From Gammaproteobacteria bacterium (GTDB taxonomy: Bacteria > Pseudomonadota > Gammaproteobacteria > Steroidobacterales > Woeseiaceae), in the NCBI GenBank assembly GCA_030425905.1, contig JAUHZT010000008.1, positions 1 to 45,290 of the forward strand: a stretch of 45,290 bases of DNA, in the 5' to 3' direction. The notes under the pieces are model-generated. The model had not been told where the DNA came from. It worked only from the letters and a program-made list of their open reading frames with translations, and did no database searches. The position numbers and the translations under genes are program-made. Below are positions 16,747-25,653 of the stretch, piece after piece (the first letter of the stretch is position 1; each line of letters opens with the position of its first letter).

Positions 16747-17370
16747 ATGAACAAGACACTCTATCGACCTCTCGTCGCAATTATAATCGCTCTTGCTGTT
16801 CCTATCATTCCTTTTGCCATAATTGGTGAAATACCTGGCGAAAGGTGGTTGTCTGCAAATGACGATAATGCACTGTTGTTCGCACTCAGCGGTGCGAGCC
16901 TGTTAGCACTTGATATCGTCCTGCCGTTCCCGTCCAGCATCATCGGCACACTGCTCGGAGCGCGTCTTGGTCTTGGCCCCGGTCTCCTGACCGTTTGGTG
17001 TGGCCTGATGACGGGCCACATTGTGGGTTACTCGCTCGGCCGACTAAGCCTTGCGCGCCTGCACGCCGAGTTACCCGCACGCCCGACCTTGTTGCTCGTA
17101 TTCCTGAGTCGACCCGTGCCCATCCTGGCCGAAGCCATGGCGATTGCATCAGGCGCCACAGCCCTTTCTTTCTCGCACTACCTGCTGGCATGCACCCTTG
17201 GCAACGCCATCTATGCCGCCGTGCTCGTGGCAACCGGCGCTGCTTTGCTGCCCGGAGAGTGGTTCATGGTAGGTCTATTGCTTCCGATGTTGCTCCCTGT
17301 CCTGGCCTGGTTAGTCTGGCGCATGAGCCAACGGATGAGCACATCCACCGACGGGACTGACCGACACTAA
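16747..17370 (+). CDS. VTT/SNARE-associated (DedA-like) membrane protein
   Basis: This 207-residue inner-membrane protein has about five hydrophobic segments and a basic C-terminal tail. The centre, LPFPSSIIGTLLGARLGLGPGLL with GHIVGYSLGR and the Arg-Pro pair in FLSRPVPILAEAMAIASG, matches the VTT domain of DedA, TMEM41B and TVP38 proteins, which are linked to lipid scrambling and membrane homeostasis. A good ribosome site (GAGGA) lies about 7 bases before the ATG. It is divergent from the radical SAM gene with a 48-base gap, so the two may be co-regulated; a transport role for that operon is inference. It converges on the GspC-like gene with a 3-base gap. Confidence 0.8.
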   Translation: MNKTLYRPLVAIIIALAVPIIPFAIIGEIPGERWLSANDDNALLFALSGASLLALDIVLPFPSSIIGTLLGARLGLGPGLLTVWCGLMTGHIVGYSLGRLSLARLHAELPARPTLLLVFLSRPVPILAEAMAIASGATALSFSHYLLACTLGNAIYAAVLVATGAALLPGEWFMVGLLLPMLLPVLAWLVWRMSQRMSTSTDGTDRH

Positions 17371-17373
17371 ACT

Positions 17374-18081
17374 CTATTGCCCTGCTGCGCCTCGTGACAT
17401 CTCACCTGACGGGCTCAGATACAGAACGTCGACACCTGCGATGCTGCCACCAACCTCCAAGCGCACCGCTCTGCCTGCGTCCAGCTCGCGCTCCATTAGC
17501 TGCGCCGCTTGCCGAGGTCCCTCGACGACAGTGCGGTTAACCTTCGTAATATTCGTATAGGACTGCAGACCAACCGCCGCATTTACTGATTGTCCCACAG
17601 TCATTCTCTGCGCCACGCCCGACTCTGCATGTGCCGTTCCCGTAGCCTCGGGCGGGGGTACACCGCGAGGTCTTGAGCCCGTGATACTGGCGAGATTCTC
17701 TTTCACGTCTTCAAAATCCACAGTCAGGGTGGCATTGCCATCCGTTACTTGCATTTCGCCCGCCTTGATACTGGCCGAAACATCAGCGAGCAGCGTCGGC
17801 CTGCCTTGTAAAGGCAGAAAAATATCTTTACCGCCTTGCAAGAAGTGCAGATGGACGCCGTCGGGATTAATACTTGTTATCCGGTAGGTTTCGAGCAAAT
17901 CTCCCGGCCTGTACAGACCTTGCGTATCGTCAGACTTTTCGATGACCGCAAGCTGCTTGTCGCTCGTGTAGATTATGCCGGCGACTCGGTATCGCAAATT
18001 ACCGTCGAAGGCACTGGCTGAAACGCTGGCACAAGCCAGCAGCAAACAGACCAGAAATCTACCGCTCGATAATCTTGTCAT
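17374..18081 (-). CDS. GspC/PulC HR-domain-like exported protein
   Basis: From the ATG at 18081, which follows a strong AAGGAAGG site, the protein has 235 residues. The track start at 18138 puts 19 extra residues before the signal peptide and is rejected. After the signal peptide (cut near ASA-F, residue 24) comes a stretch like the homology region of type II secretion GspC: VAGIIYTSDKQLAVIEKSDDTQ, YRPGDLLETYRITSINPDGV, HFLQGGKDIFLPL. A linker follows, then a C-terminal part (about 165-230) that could be a PDZ-like domain. There is no N-terminal cytoplasmic helix as in true GspC and no gsp genes nearby. It may be a stand-alone periplasmic adaptor for the large secreted protein encoded just upstream, but this is a guess. 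Confidence 0.6.
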   Translation of the reverse strand: MTRLSSGRFLVCLLLACASVSASAFDGNLRYRVAGIIYTSDKQLAVIEKSDDTQGLYRPGDLLETYRITSINPDGVHLHFLQGGKDIFLPLQGRPTLLADVSASIKAGEMQVTDGNATLTVDFEDVKENLASITGSRPRGVPPPEATGTAHAESGVAQRMTVGQSVNAAVGLQSYTNITKVNRTVVEGPRQAAQLMERELDAGRAVRLEVGGSIAGVDVLYLSPSGEMSRGAAGQ

Positions 18082-18142
18082 GTAAACCTTCCTTTTGGCG
18101 CAGTCTAACCAAGCCGCTGAATCGAGCACTGCCCGCATTGTG

Positions 18143-18182
18143 CAAAAAAAAGCGCGGGCCCATCAATAGGATGAACCCGCGC
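18143..18182 (-). terminator. Intrinsic terminator of the 1052-residue secreted-protein gene
   Basis: Read on the minus strand, the stem GCGCGGG / CCCGCGC with a 17-base loop is followed by eight T residues. It lies 30 bases after the stop codon of the gene at 18212-21370. Confidence 0.87.
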
Positions 18183-18211
18183 CCTGTTTTCTCAGCTATG
18201 AGCGAACACGC

Positions 18212-21200
18212 TTACCGGCGTCGAACTCTGCCAGTAGGCGTTCCCTCAACGGTATCGCTGACACAGACTTCCCCACCCGCGGCGTTGACGCCGACAACGC
18301 GGTAGTAGTAGGTCACTCCGTTCGTCAGTCCATCATCAAGGTAGGTTGCGTACGTAGTCTGGTGATTAGCCGCGATAACCGAGAAGCCACTATCCGGTCC
18401 GTCGGTGCTACGCAAGATGTTGTAGCTAACGACGCCTTGTACCGGATCCCATACGAGCTGATTCTTTTTCTCCTTGGATCGTACAGATACTTCACTGCAT
18501 TCGACTTCTTCTGCACAGAATGCATCGTCCGCCGGCAGAACCTGCACGGTCGTAAAGTCAGAGTTCGATAGATCAGGTGACTCGGCTGCGGGGAACGCAG
18601 CGGCCGTATTGTCCGTTACGCGCAGGCCAAGTTCGTAGGTACCCAGTGCTGTGTACGTTGTAGAGGGCGACACCCCACTCAGGTCATCGAATACGAGATC
18701 ACCGTTCAAGTCCCAGTTATACGCCGTAATTGTATCGAACGGCGGTGAACCAGACTGGCTTAGCCCTTCGTCGACGTCAAAGGAGGCAGAACCGTCAAAC
18801 GTAATCGGCTCGTTGATGCAGGCAAGGTACGGTCCACCAGCATCTGCCGTTGGCGCATGCGGCGGCACGGTAATTTGCACAATTACCACGTCAGTATCGC
18901 TATTCGCCGGGCTGGCATTGTCGGTCACCCGCAAGACGACCGGATAACTGCCCAGGTCCGCAAATGAAACGGTCGCGTTAACACCCGTGACATCAAACGT
19001 GCCGTCGTTGTCGAGGTCCCACTCGTACTGCACGAGTGAGCGTGACGGGTCCTGGTGGAACGAGTCGCTGCCATCGAGCGTTATGTCCTGATTGATAGCG
19101 CCCGGGTTCGGAGCTGCAACGGCACGCGCAACCGGGCCGGCCTGGAACAGGGTCTGCGTAAGAATCTGGATACACCAGGGCGTATTGTGATCATCTTGAT
19201 TCGATCCGTGGCTGTTGCCTGGTCGATCGGTGCACCCGCCAATATTGGTACCGGAAGGAATGACGTAGTCCACAATGGTCCGCGCCAAACCGTCGGTTGG
19301 GTCGTTGTACCAGTCTAATGGTGCCGGGCCGCCCGCCGCACATCCGGGGTTCGGGCCGCAACCAACACCGCCGTCTGCTGCACCCACTTCGGTACCAATA
19401 ATAACTACGGGCTCAGGTTTGGCCGTGCGCACACCTTTAACAAAGTTGAACATGCCGTAATAGTAGTTCTTGAAATTGTTTCCGGTCGCCGGGTTATTCC
19501 AGTTGCGGCGGAACAAATTTTCGGCACGAATCCAGCGTTCGTCCGGCGTATCGGCCGTTGTGGCGTCAATGCCGTTCATCGACATCTGCACAAGCGCAGC
19601 ACCCGTCGTGCTGTAAGGACCCCACAAGGCACCTGTGCTCGTATAGCCGTGGATACCGTCAACGTCGCTGACGTCACTCTCATTATCCGAGAATTCAAGG
19701 CTCGTGATATTTCGATCCTTGACCCACTGCGGCACGGTCGCACCGAAGATATCTTCCGCCGCCGACAGGCCAATGCCGGCCCAGCCATTGGTGGAATTGT
19801 CGTTAGCACCGCTCGAGTTATTGAATGCGCTGTATTGCCAGCCACCATGAACAGCGTTGTCGGACTGAGCCATCGCATACCAGTCGACCATGTCCTGAAT
19901 AATGTCGCCATAGGTCTCACCAACAACGCTGGCGGGACCCGTCGTTGCAACGGCGTTTGGCGTGCCGGATGCGATGATTGCGTCCATGATCATGCCGCCC
20001 TGGTAGGGTGCATCACGAAAATTATCCAGGACGTAAATGCCGATCCCGTTGCCATTGGTATCAGGGTCGTCATCGCGTCCTGCAGGCACTGTCTGCGGAA
20101 CAAGGTCTTGCGTCGCGAGGTGCGAAATGACGTACCTCAGGCCGCGCGCCACGGTCTCTGTGTAGGGGCTGTCGGCCGGGCCATCCTCACGATAACCGTT
20201 TGCTTCGAAGGCGTTTACGCTGGCCGCGGACACGGTTGTTGCCGCCTGGCCGTTTGTTTGCGGGTAGTCCCAGCGCGACATCGGGATATCGCCGTTCGCT
20301 GCACCCAGCGCGGTTCCGTCGAACGGAAACTGATTACGGTGCATATGCCAGAGACCTTCGTCGACGGCTGTATTAACCTCAACCGGCAACGTTTCGGCAC
20401 GGCAAACCATCCGGTAAGTATCCGTTAACTCATCCACACCGTTGGTGACCGTTATTTGTGCATTGAAAACATCGTCGGGTGAACAGTTGTAGGTATGCTC
20501 GGTCCAGATTGCGTACGAAGGCGTATAGCCAGGATCATCAAGCTGGGCAGTTGATGATGGTAGTTCATCGACGTCGCCGTAGATCACAGCACTGCCGTCG
20601 CCCGGATTCCATTCCCAGCTGGCACCTGCGCAAAAATCATCGCTGCACGCCGCTTTCAGGGTTGTGGGCTTTCCGGAAATAATGTCATGCCGACGCAGCC
20701 GGTCAAAAGGATCAAGGGGAACCGCATTAACCTGCGTCGATGCGCCAAATTCGCAAGCATCGCCGACGTTGTCGCTATTGTCGTCTTCCTGACCCGCGTT
20801 CGCGATGAATGGACAGTTGTCCAGGTCATCGTCGACACCGTCGTTGTCATTGTCGAGGTCATCACAGTCAAGAATGCCATCATCGTCCCGATCGGGGCCT
20901 GCCACCAATTGCAACGGGCCGGCATAGCGCTGATAACCTGCCTGGCAAGCATACGTGTCGTTCGGGTCGCCGATCAGGTTAATCCGCTTGGTACCGCTCG
21001 CGCTTACGATCTCCAGTCCCAGGGAACCGATCAGCAAGTTTTGATTGCTTGGATCAAAATCCACGCTCAACGTGTTCCCGCAGCTCTGCGTGTCAATGTT
21101 TGCAAGCTCGGCCGCATTATCGAAAACGTGATCGATAATCGTGTTACCACAGGTGCAGCCCTGAGTTGATGGCACGTCGGGCGACAGCGTTTGACCGTCG

Positions 21201-21370
21201 ATTGTTACGGTCAGGCTGGTTGCACCCGCACCGCCGGCCGTGCAATCGGCATGTGCGCTTATCAGCCTGATGCTGCTTACGTCCTGTGCCGTTGCAGTAC
21301 CGGCACCCAAGCCAAGCATCAGGCCACCGAGTATTAGCAGCGTCGTTTTAAATGTGTGCGCTCTGTTCAT
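18212..21370 (-). CDS. Large secreted protein: thrombospondin-3 repeats, PKD domains, alpha/alpha-toroid, FN3
   Basis: The 1052 residues start with a signal peptide (cut near TAQ-D, residue 29). Residues 30-150 are a Cys-containing domain I cannot name. Residues 158-208 are thrombospondin type 3 Ca-binding repeats (DRDDDGILDCDDLDNDNDG). Residues 230-325 look like a PKD domain. Residues 335-650 look like an alpha/alpha toroid of the prenyltransferase/squalene-cyclase repeat type (LWHMHRNQF, HGGWQYSAF, NGWAGIGLSAAED, NYYYGMFNFVKG). Two PKD domains follow (745-835, 838-945: YEWDLDNDGTFD, YNWDLNGD), then FN3 (960-1045). It ends VRRR with no PEP-CTERM signal. Such proteins are adhesive or polysaccharide-binding; an enzymatic role for the toroid is unproven. 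The toroid resembles the protein at 26599. Confidence 0.82.
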   Translation of the reverse strand: MNRAHTFKTTLLILGGLMLGLGAGTATAQDVSSIRLISAHADCTAGGAGATSLTVTIDGQTLSPDVPSTQGCTCGNTIIDHVFDNAAELANIDTQSCGNTLSVDFDPSNQNLLIGSLGLEIVSASGTKRINLIGDPNDTYACQAGYQRYAGPLQLVAGPDRDDDGILDCDDLDNDNDGVDDDLDNCPFIANAGQEDDNSDNVGDACEFGASTQVNAVPLDPFDRLRRHDIISGKPTTLKAACSDDFCAGASWEWNPGDGSAVIYGDVDELPSSTAQLDDPGYTPSYAIWTEHTYNCSPDDVFNAQITVTNGVDELTDTYRMVCRAETLPVEVNTAVDEGLWHMHRNQFPFDGTALGAANGDIPMSRWDYPQTNGQAATTVSAASVNAFEANGYREDGPADSPYTETVARGLRYVISHLATQDLVPQTVPAGRDDDPDTNGNGIGIYVLDNFRDAPYQGGMIMDAIIASGTPNAVATTGPASVVGETYGDIIQDMVDWYAMAQSDNAVHGGWQYSAFNNSSGANDNSTNGWAGIGLSAAEDIFGATVPQWVKDRNITSLEFSDNESDVSDVDGIHGYTSTGALWGPYSTTGAALVQMSMNGIDATTADTPDERWIRAENLFRRNWNNPATGNNFKNYYYGMFNFVKGVRTAKPEPVVIIGTEVGAADGGVGCGPNPGCAAGGPAPLDWYNDPTDGLARTIVDYVIPSGTNIGGCTDRPGNSHGSNQDDHNTPWCIQILTQTLFQAGPVARAVAAPNPGAINQDITLDGSDSFHQDPSRSLVQYEWDLDNDGTFDVTGVNATVSFADLGSYPVVLRVTDNASPANSDTDVVIVQITVPPHAPTADAGGPYLACINEPITFDGSASFDVDEGLSQSGSPPFDTITAYNWDLNGDLVFDDLSGVSPSTTYTALGTYELGLRVTDNTAAAFPAAESPDLSNSDFTTVQVLPADDAFCAEEVECSEVSVRSKEKKNQLVWDPVQGVVSYNILRSTDGPDSGFSVIAANHQTTYATYLDDGLTNGVTYYYRVVGVNAAGGEVCVSDTVEGTPTGRVRRR

Positions 21371-21504
21371 CCTGTTAAACCCCTTTGGAACGGGTGATCA
21401 GCGCCCCACACGCTATAAACACCGCCCACTCTGAAATTGCGTTGTCGGCTTATGTCAAACAAGCCGTCCAAAGCATCCGTGCTTTACTTTTTTGATTCCT
21501 GGAA

Positions 21505-21540
21505 AAAGAAAAAGGCGAACACCGATTGGTGCTCGCCTTT
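21505..21540 (-). terminator. Intrinsic terminator of the 21548 PEP-CTERM gene
   Basis: On the minus strand the stem AAAGGCGA / TCGCCTTT, with inner pairs ACC/GGT, leads into TTTTTCTTTTT. It starts 8 bases after the stop codon at 21548. Confidence 0.85.
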
Positions 21541-21547
21541 GATAGCT

Positions 21548-22246
21548 CTAGCTCAAGCGCTGCCTGCGACGACGCGATGCAGCAAGTCCAAGCAGGCCCG
21601 CACCCAGCAGCAGTAACGTGCCGGGTTCCGGCACACCCGCTGGCTCATCACCGCGGATTTCGAGCGTGCTTGAAAAGTAGTAGCCATACTGGCTGTCAGG
21701 ATCAACATGGTTCAGCCAGAAGCCGCTGCCCGGCTGGTTCTCGGACAGGAAGAAGCTGATAACGGCCGTTTCGCCGTCTTCAAGCGAAAAATCCCAGCCG
21801 AGCCCCATTGACACGTCGTCTTCGAGGCCGCTCGGTACGCCGTTGGAATTGTCAAACGTGCTGTCGAAGAAATTGTCGACGATATCGCCGAAGAAGTAAC
21901 CCGGCTCATCAATCTCCCAACTCTGGCCACCGGCCGGCGCGCCACCGGAAACGCCAAACTCATTGAAATAAGTATTGGTATCTTCGTCGATCTCATAGTC
22001 GACAAACATTGAAACCAGGTAGTCACCGACACCGGTGAGCATAACAATAACACTGCCAAAGCCACTCGCAGCGATATTGTCATCAATATCGGGGGACGTT
22101 GGGTCTCCCTCCAGGCAACCTGCCTCGCCGACGCTGAACGTGTCGCCGTTGATGTTGACGCAGGTCTCGTATTGCCCGATCTCGTCTGCCTGAACCCCGG
22201 TAGCGAATGCCAGTGCGAGGATTGCCAGTAAGCTTCTTATTTTCAT
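21548..22246 (-). CDS. PEP-CTERM sorting-signal protein
   Basis: The 232 residues start with a signal peptide (cut near VQA-D, residue 21), and an AGGAGT ribosome site lies about 8 bases before the ATG. The mature part is strongly acidic with only two cysteines (YETCVN, GEAGCLEG) and looks like a beta-sandwich. It ends VPEPGTLLLLGAGLLGLA and SRRRRQRLS, a textbook PEP-CTERM signal. A sigma-54 promoter lies 134 bases upstream of the start and a terminator follows. The protein should be exported and processed by an exosortase; the role of the mature domain is not recognisable. Confidence 0.88.
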   Translation of the reverse strand: MKIRSLLAILALAFATGVQADEIGQYETCVNINGDTFSVGEAGCLEGDPTSPDIDDNIAASGFGSVIVMLTGVGDYLVSMFVDYEIDEDTNTYFNEFGVSGGAPAGGQSWEIDEPGYFFGDIVDNFFDSTFDNSNGVPSGLEDDVSMGLGWDFSLEDGETAVISFFLSENQPGSGFWLNHVDPDSQYGYYFSSTLEIRGDEPAGVPEPGTLLLLGAGLLGLAASRRRRQRLS

Positions 22247-22379
22247 TATGTGCCACTCCTAGTATTCGTCGACCGCTTGCAATTCCCCATAGCGGCCCCG
22301 CTCCCGCGGGCGACTTCTTCCTTTTAAGGCAAGCCAATCTGCCCTTAAAGACTGTTTTTTTTGGTTCTGCTACCGGTAA

Positions 22380-22395
22380 AGCAAGATCCATGCCA
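22380..22395 (-). promoter_or_regulatory. Sigma-54 promoter of the 21548 PEP-CTERM gene
   Basis: Read on the minus strand this is TGGCATGGATCTTGCT, with GG and GC exactly 10 bases apart and TTGCT at -12. It differs from the consensus TGGCAC-N5-TTGCW by one base. The leader to the start codon is about 120 bases. Confidence 0.8.
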
Positions 22396-22410
22396 TCGCA
22401 GGTATATTGC

Positions 22411-22429
22411 CCCGTACAGCGGCTACGGG
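22411..22429. promoter_or_regulatory. Perfect dyad CCCGTA-N7-TACGGG upstream of a sigma-54 promoter
   Basis: A 6-bp perfect inverted repeat with a 7-base spacer begins 16 bases upstream of the -24 element. It may bind a regulator, but it is closer than sigma-54 activator sites usually are. Confidence 0.35.
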
Positions 22430-22685
22430 CTCCAACCGCGGCTTTGCCGTAGCGGAAAACCCGCGCCCGGAGGCCCATTGTGTAAAAAAAGTTGACGTTT
22501 ACCTGCTCATTCAAGAAAAAACAGTCCGAATCGGACAAATTCAAACCGTGCTCGACTGATCCGATTCCTGCCGCGCCACGACCAGCAATTAAATAACTTC
22601 CGGTTAATTAATAAGTTGGATACACTTTGTTAGTCATTGGTGAATATCTACCGCGGCTGGCAACGTGTCGAGGAATGCCGAAATC

Positions 22686-24098
22686 ATGTACAAAAAACTG
22701 ACACGGCCGAGCAAACCCCTGGTAGAATGTATAATTTTTAGACAGACTAACAGCCTCTACCTGCGACTCTTTGTGCCACTGGCCGGCATTCTGCTGTTCG
22801 CCATGCTCAGCGCCTGGGCTATTTCCCTGCACTTCATGACCCGCGTCATGCAGGACAAACTGGATGCCCGGCTCGCCACCGCCACCGCCACCCTTAGCGA
22901 AGGCGCCTTCCCGCTCAGCTCAGACCTTATCGGCCGTCTTGGAGGCTTGCTCGATGCCGACGTTGTGTTGCTGTCGGCGGCCGGGACCGTGGGTGCATCC
23001 ACAGGCTCAGCCGAGCTCAACGAAGCGCTGTCGGGCGCAGCAATTGCGTTTCCTGGCGACGACAGTGCCCGACTGATTTTTCTGGATACCGCGGCGGGAC
23101 GCTGGCGCGCGGCGGTCCGCAAATTGCCCGCCGGACGCGATGACCGGTTTCAGTTTGTGAGCGCTGCGGCCTCGATGGAACCGACCAGTAGCGCGGTCCG
23201 CGAGGCGGCATTGTCACTGGCGGGCGCCATGCTTATCGCCGCACTCCTGTCCGCCGGGCTCGCCAGTATTTTCGTGCGTAGCATTACCCGCCCCGTCGAA
23301 GACCTTGCACAGATGGCCAATCGCATTTCTGACGGCCAGCGGGACGTCTCGGCCGCGATCAACGAACGCAATGAAATTGGCGTACTGGCCAGCGCTTTCA
23401 ACGACATGGCCGGTCGGCTCGCGGTCTTCGAACAGGACTTATCGGAGACGAGCCGGATGTCCGGCCTTGGGGATCTCGCGGCACGCATGGCGCATGAAAT
23501 TCGTAATCCGATGACAGCCATAAAAATGCAGCTGCAAATGCTCGAAGAGCGCATCGCCGGCCCGGACCAGAAACGCATCCGGACCGTGCTCGACGAATTC
23601 CGCCGTCTTGAGCTGATTGTTGACAGCTCGCTCACACTCGGCGGTGCCGCAACGGTCAACCCGGCACCAACCCGGATTGCAGCGACCATCAACGAAGTTG
23701 CGGAACTGCTCCGACCGTCACTTGCCCACCGCAACATCGAGCTGGAAACGCACATTGAAACGCTGCCCGTAGTGGCAATCGACGCAGACCGCATCAAGCA
23801 GGTGCTGCTCAACCTCGTCAACAATGCGGCCGATGAGCTCAGTGCAGGCGGGTGCATCTCAATTTCCGCCTCTGCCGGTGACGACGCGCACTTGCACATC
23901 AGTATCGCCGACTCGGGTCCCGGCTTGCAGGGTACAGAATCTGTGTCGAGCAAGCCGCTGGGACTGGGACTCGGCCTCAAGATCAGCCGGGAGATCGTCG
24001 AGCGCCACGGTGGCGAATTGCGGCACAATAGCAGCCACGAGCTCGGTGGTGCAGAATTCACGATTCGCCTGCCCCTGGCAAACGAGACCAACCGCTAA
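22686..24098 (+). CDS. Membrane sensor histidine kinase (NtrB-like catalytic core)
   Basis: The ATG at 22686 gives 470 residues and has GAGGAA about 11 bases ahead; the track's GTG at 22665 adds seven residues and remains possible. One helix (about 27-48), a periplasmic sensor region of about 130 residues and a second helix (about 190-210) precede a HAMP domain (RSITRPVEDLAQMANRISDGQ). The H-box is ARMAHEIRNPMTAIK, and the ATPase part has NLVNNAADEL, DSGPGL and GLGLGLKIS. It phosphorylates a partner regulator, surely the sigma-54-type regulator that starts 17 bases later. It lacks the multi-helix N-terminus of PrsK, so I do not think it is the missing PrsK. The signal sensed is unknown. Confidence 0.86.
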   Translation: MYKKLTRPSKPLVECIIFRQTNSLYLRLFVPLAGILLFAMLSAWAISLHFMTRVMQDKLDARLATATATLSEGAFPLSSDLIGRLGGLLDADVVLLSAAGTVGASTGSAELNEALSGAAIAFPGDDSARLIFLDTAAGRWRAAVRKLPAGRDDRFQFVSAAASMEPTSSAVREAALSLAGAMLIAALLSAGLASIFVRSITRPVEDLAQMANRISDGQRDVSAAINERNEIGVLASAFNDMAGRLAVFEQDLSETSRMSGLGDLAARMAHEIRNPMTAIKMQLQMLEERIAGPDQKRIRTVLDEFRRLELIVDSSLTLGGAATVNPAPTRIAATINEVAELLRPSLAHRNIELETHIETLPVVAIDADRIKQVLLNLVNNAADELSAGGCISISASAGDDAHLHISIADSGPGLQGTESVSSKPLGLGLGLKISREIVERHGGELRHNSSHELGGAEFTIRLPLANETNR

Positions 24099-24115
24099 TA
24101 AGGAAAGGTTCAAGC

Positions 24116-25528
24116 ATGGCCCTGGTGCTGGTAGCTGACGACGAACAAGGAATATGCGAGGCCTTCGCCACGCTGCTGGACGACGAAGGACACAAGTCTG
24201 TCGTTGCTTCAAGCGGCCCCGAAGCTGTGCGCCTGGTGCGCGAAAAGCGTCCTGCCCTCGCGTTTCTCGACGTGCGCATGCCGGGTGGCGATGGAATTGC
24301 AGCGCTGGCCGAAATTCGGCAACTCGCGCCGGACATGCCGGTTGTTGTAATGACGGCATTTGGCAGCCTCGACACAGCACGGCGCGCGATGGAACTCGGC
24401 GCCTACGACTACCTCGGAAAGCCTGTAGAACTGAAGCAGGTACGCGACCTGGTTGCGCGCGCCCTGCACCGGCCGAAGACCACCCGAACGGAATCCGTCG
24501 AGTCAACATTGGCAGACAGGCCGGTTCTCATTGGCCAAAGCGCCGCCATGCAGGAGCTGTTCAAGCAGATCGTACTGCTGACCGGTAACGACCTGTCCAT
24601 TTTGATCATCGGCGAAAGCGGCGTCGGCAAGGAGCTTGTCGCCCATGCAATTCATGACAATAGCCGTCGTGCCGCCGAGCCCTTCATCGCTGTGAATTGT
24701 GCGGCGATTCCAGATTCATTGATAGAAGCCGAACTGTTTGGCGCTGAAGCGGGTGCTTACACAGACTCCAAAGCCTCTCGCATTGGTCGCTTTGAAGCGG
24801 CTGGCAACGGCACCTTGTTTCTGGACGAAATTTCGGAGCTGCCCTATCACTTGCAGGGAACCCTGCTCAGGGTATTGCAAGAGCGTACGTTTGAGCGCCT
24901 CGGCAGCGTCAAGCCTATCGAATTCAAGGGCCGGCTGATTACCGCGAGCAATCGCGACCTTGACCACGCGATTGCGGCAGGCCATTTTCGCGAAGACCTC
25001 TACCACCGTCTGCATCTAGCGACCGTGCCGGTGCCGCCATTGCGCGAACGGCAGGACGATATCGAGCCACTGGTGCAGCATTTTGTTTCCCAGGCAAGCC
25101 GGGAAATGTCCAAACCTGTCGATAGCGTTGAATCAGAAGTGATCGACAAGCTTAAGGATTTCACGTGGCCCGGCAATGTGCGGGAACTGGAAAACTGTAT
25201 CAAACGCACCGTACTGGCGGCGCGTGGCAAGACCATCACGGTGCACGATCTCGAGCTCCCCAAGCCCAATCAGCGTGAGCGACGTCGCGCACCGAACCTC
25301 GAGCAAACGCTGCGCATGCAAGCCAATGACATGATCAGGAACCCTGAAAAATTCGGCGGCGAAGGCGAGCTCTATCAGTGCCTCGTCGACAATGCGAGTT
25401 ACGAGATAATCAGGGCGGCTCTCGACTCGACCAACGGCAACCAGGTCGCCGCCGCAAAGCTGCTCGGTATTAATCGATCCACCTTGCGCAAGAAACTCGC
25501 CGAAGCCGAGGGCAGCCAGCCCACGTAA
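24116..25528 (+). CDS. NtrC-family response regulator with degenerate GAFTGA loop (GAYTDS)
   Basis: The 470 residues have a receiver domain (ADDE near residue 7, acceptor D52 in AFLDVRMP, K102) and an AAA+ domain with Walker A GESGVGKE (166-173) and Walker B LFLDEISE. A Fis-type helix-turn-helix (NQVAAAKLLGINRSTLRKKL) ends it. The sigma-54 contact loop, GAFTGA in GlrR at the identical position 213-218, reads GAYTDS here. The second G and final A are replaced, and these are needed by classical activators to remodel sigma-54. Family members without GAFTGA, such as TyrR or Rhodobacter NtrC, act with sigma-70. ATP binding looks intact. A strong AAGGAAAGG site precedes the start, and the kinase gene ends 17 bases earlier. 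Confidence 0.85.
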   Translation: MALVLVADDEQGICEAFATLLDDEGHKSVVASSGPEAVRLVREKRPALAFLDVRMPGGDGIAALAEIRQLAPDMPVVVMTAFGSLDTARRAMELGAYDYLGKPVELKQVRDLVARALHRPKTTRTESVESTLADRPVLIGQSAAMQELFKQIVLLTGNDLSILIIGESGVGKELVAHAIHDNSRRAAEPFIAVNCAAIPDSLIEAELFGAEAGAYTDSKASRIGRFEAAGNGTLFLDEISELPYHLQGTLLRVLQERTFERLGSVKPIEFKGRLITASNRDLDHAIAAGHFREDLYHRLHLATVPVPPLRERQDDIEPLVQHFVSQASREMSKPVDSVESEVIDKLKDFTWPGNVRELENCIKRTVLAARGKTITVHDLELPKPNQRERRRAPNLEQTLRMQANDMIRNPEKFGGEGELYQCLVDNASYEIIRAALDSTNGNQVAAAKLLGINRSTLRKKLAEAEGSQPT

Positions 25529-25530
25529 GA

Positions 25531-25554
25531 GTTGCTCACATTTCCCCCAGCAAC
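25531..25554. promoter_or_regulatory. Dyad GTTGCT-N12-AGCAAC, possible activator site
   Basis: A perfect 6-bp inverted repeat starts 3 bases after the response-regulator stop and is centred about 112 bases upstream of the sigma-54 -24 element. That is the usual distance for an enhancer-binding protein. No T-run follows, so it is not a normal terminator. Confidence 0.4.
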
Positions 25555-25653
25555 TGTACAAAGTGCCGGCAGCGTCGCCAACCGCCCTTGCCTCGAACAA
25601 ACGGCTGCTTCATAAGTCATTGATACATTGTGCTTTATTCGGCGGCCCCCAGA

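Larger units (their letters stand above)
22247..22685. other. Intergenic region with a sigma-54 promoter and dyad
   Basis: These 439 bases between divergent genes contain no convincing gene; the ORF-track entries are short and unsupported. They hold the sigma-54 promoter of the PEP-CTERM gene (22380-22395), a perfect dyad upstream of it (22411-22429) and an AT-rich stretch near 22585-22660 that probably carries the promoter of the kinase gene. Confidence 0.6.

Noticed and set aside
22686-24098. Missing PrsK kinase
   Set aside because: PrsK is longer with a many-helix N-terminus; this kinase has a simple two-helix periplasmic sensor and is paired with its own regulator.
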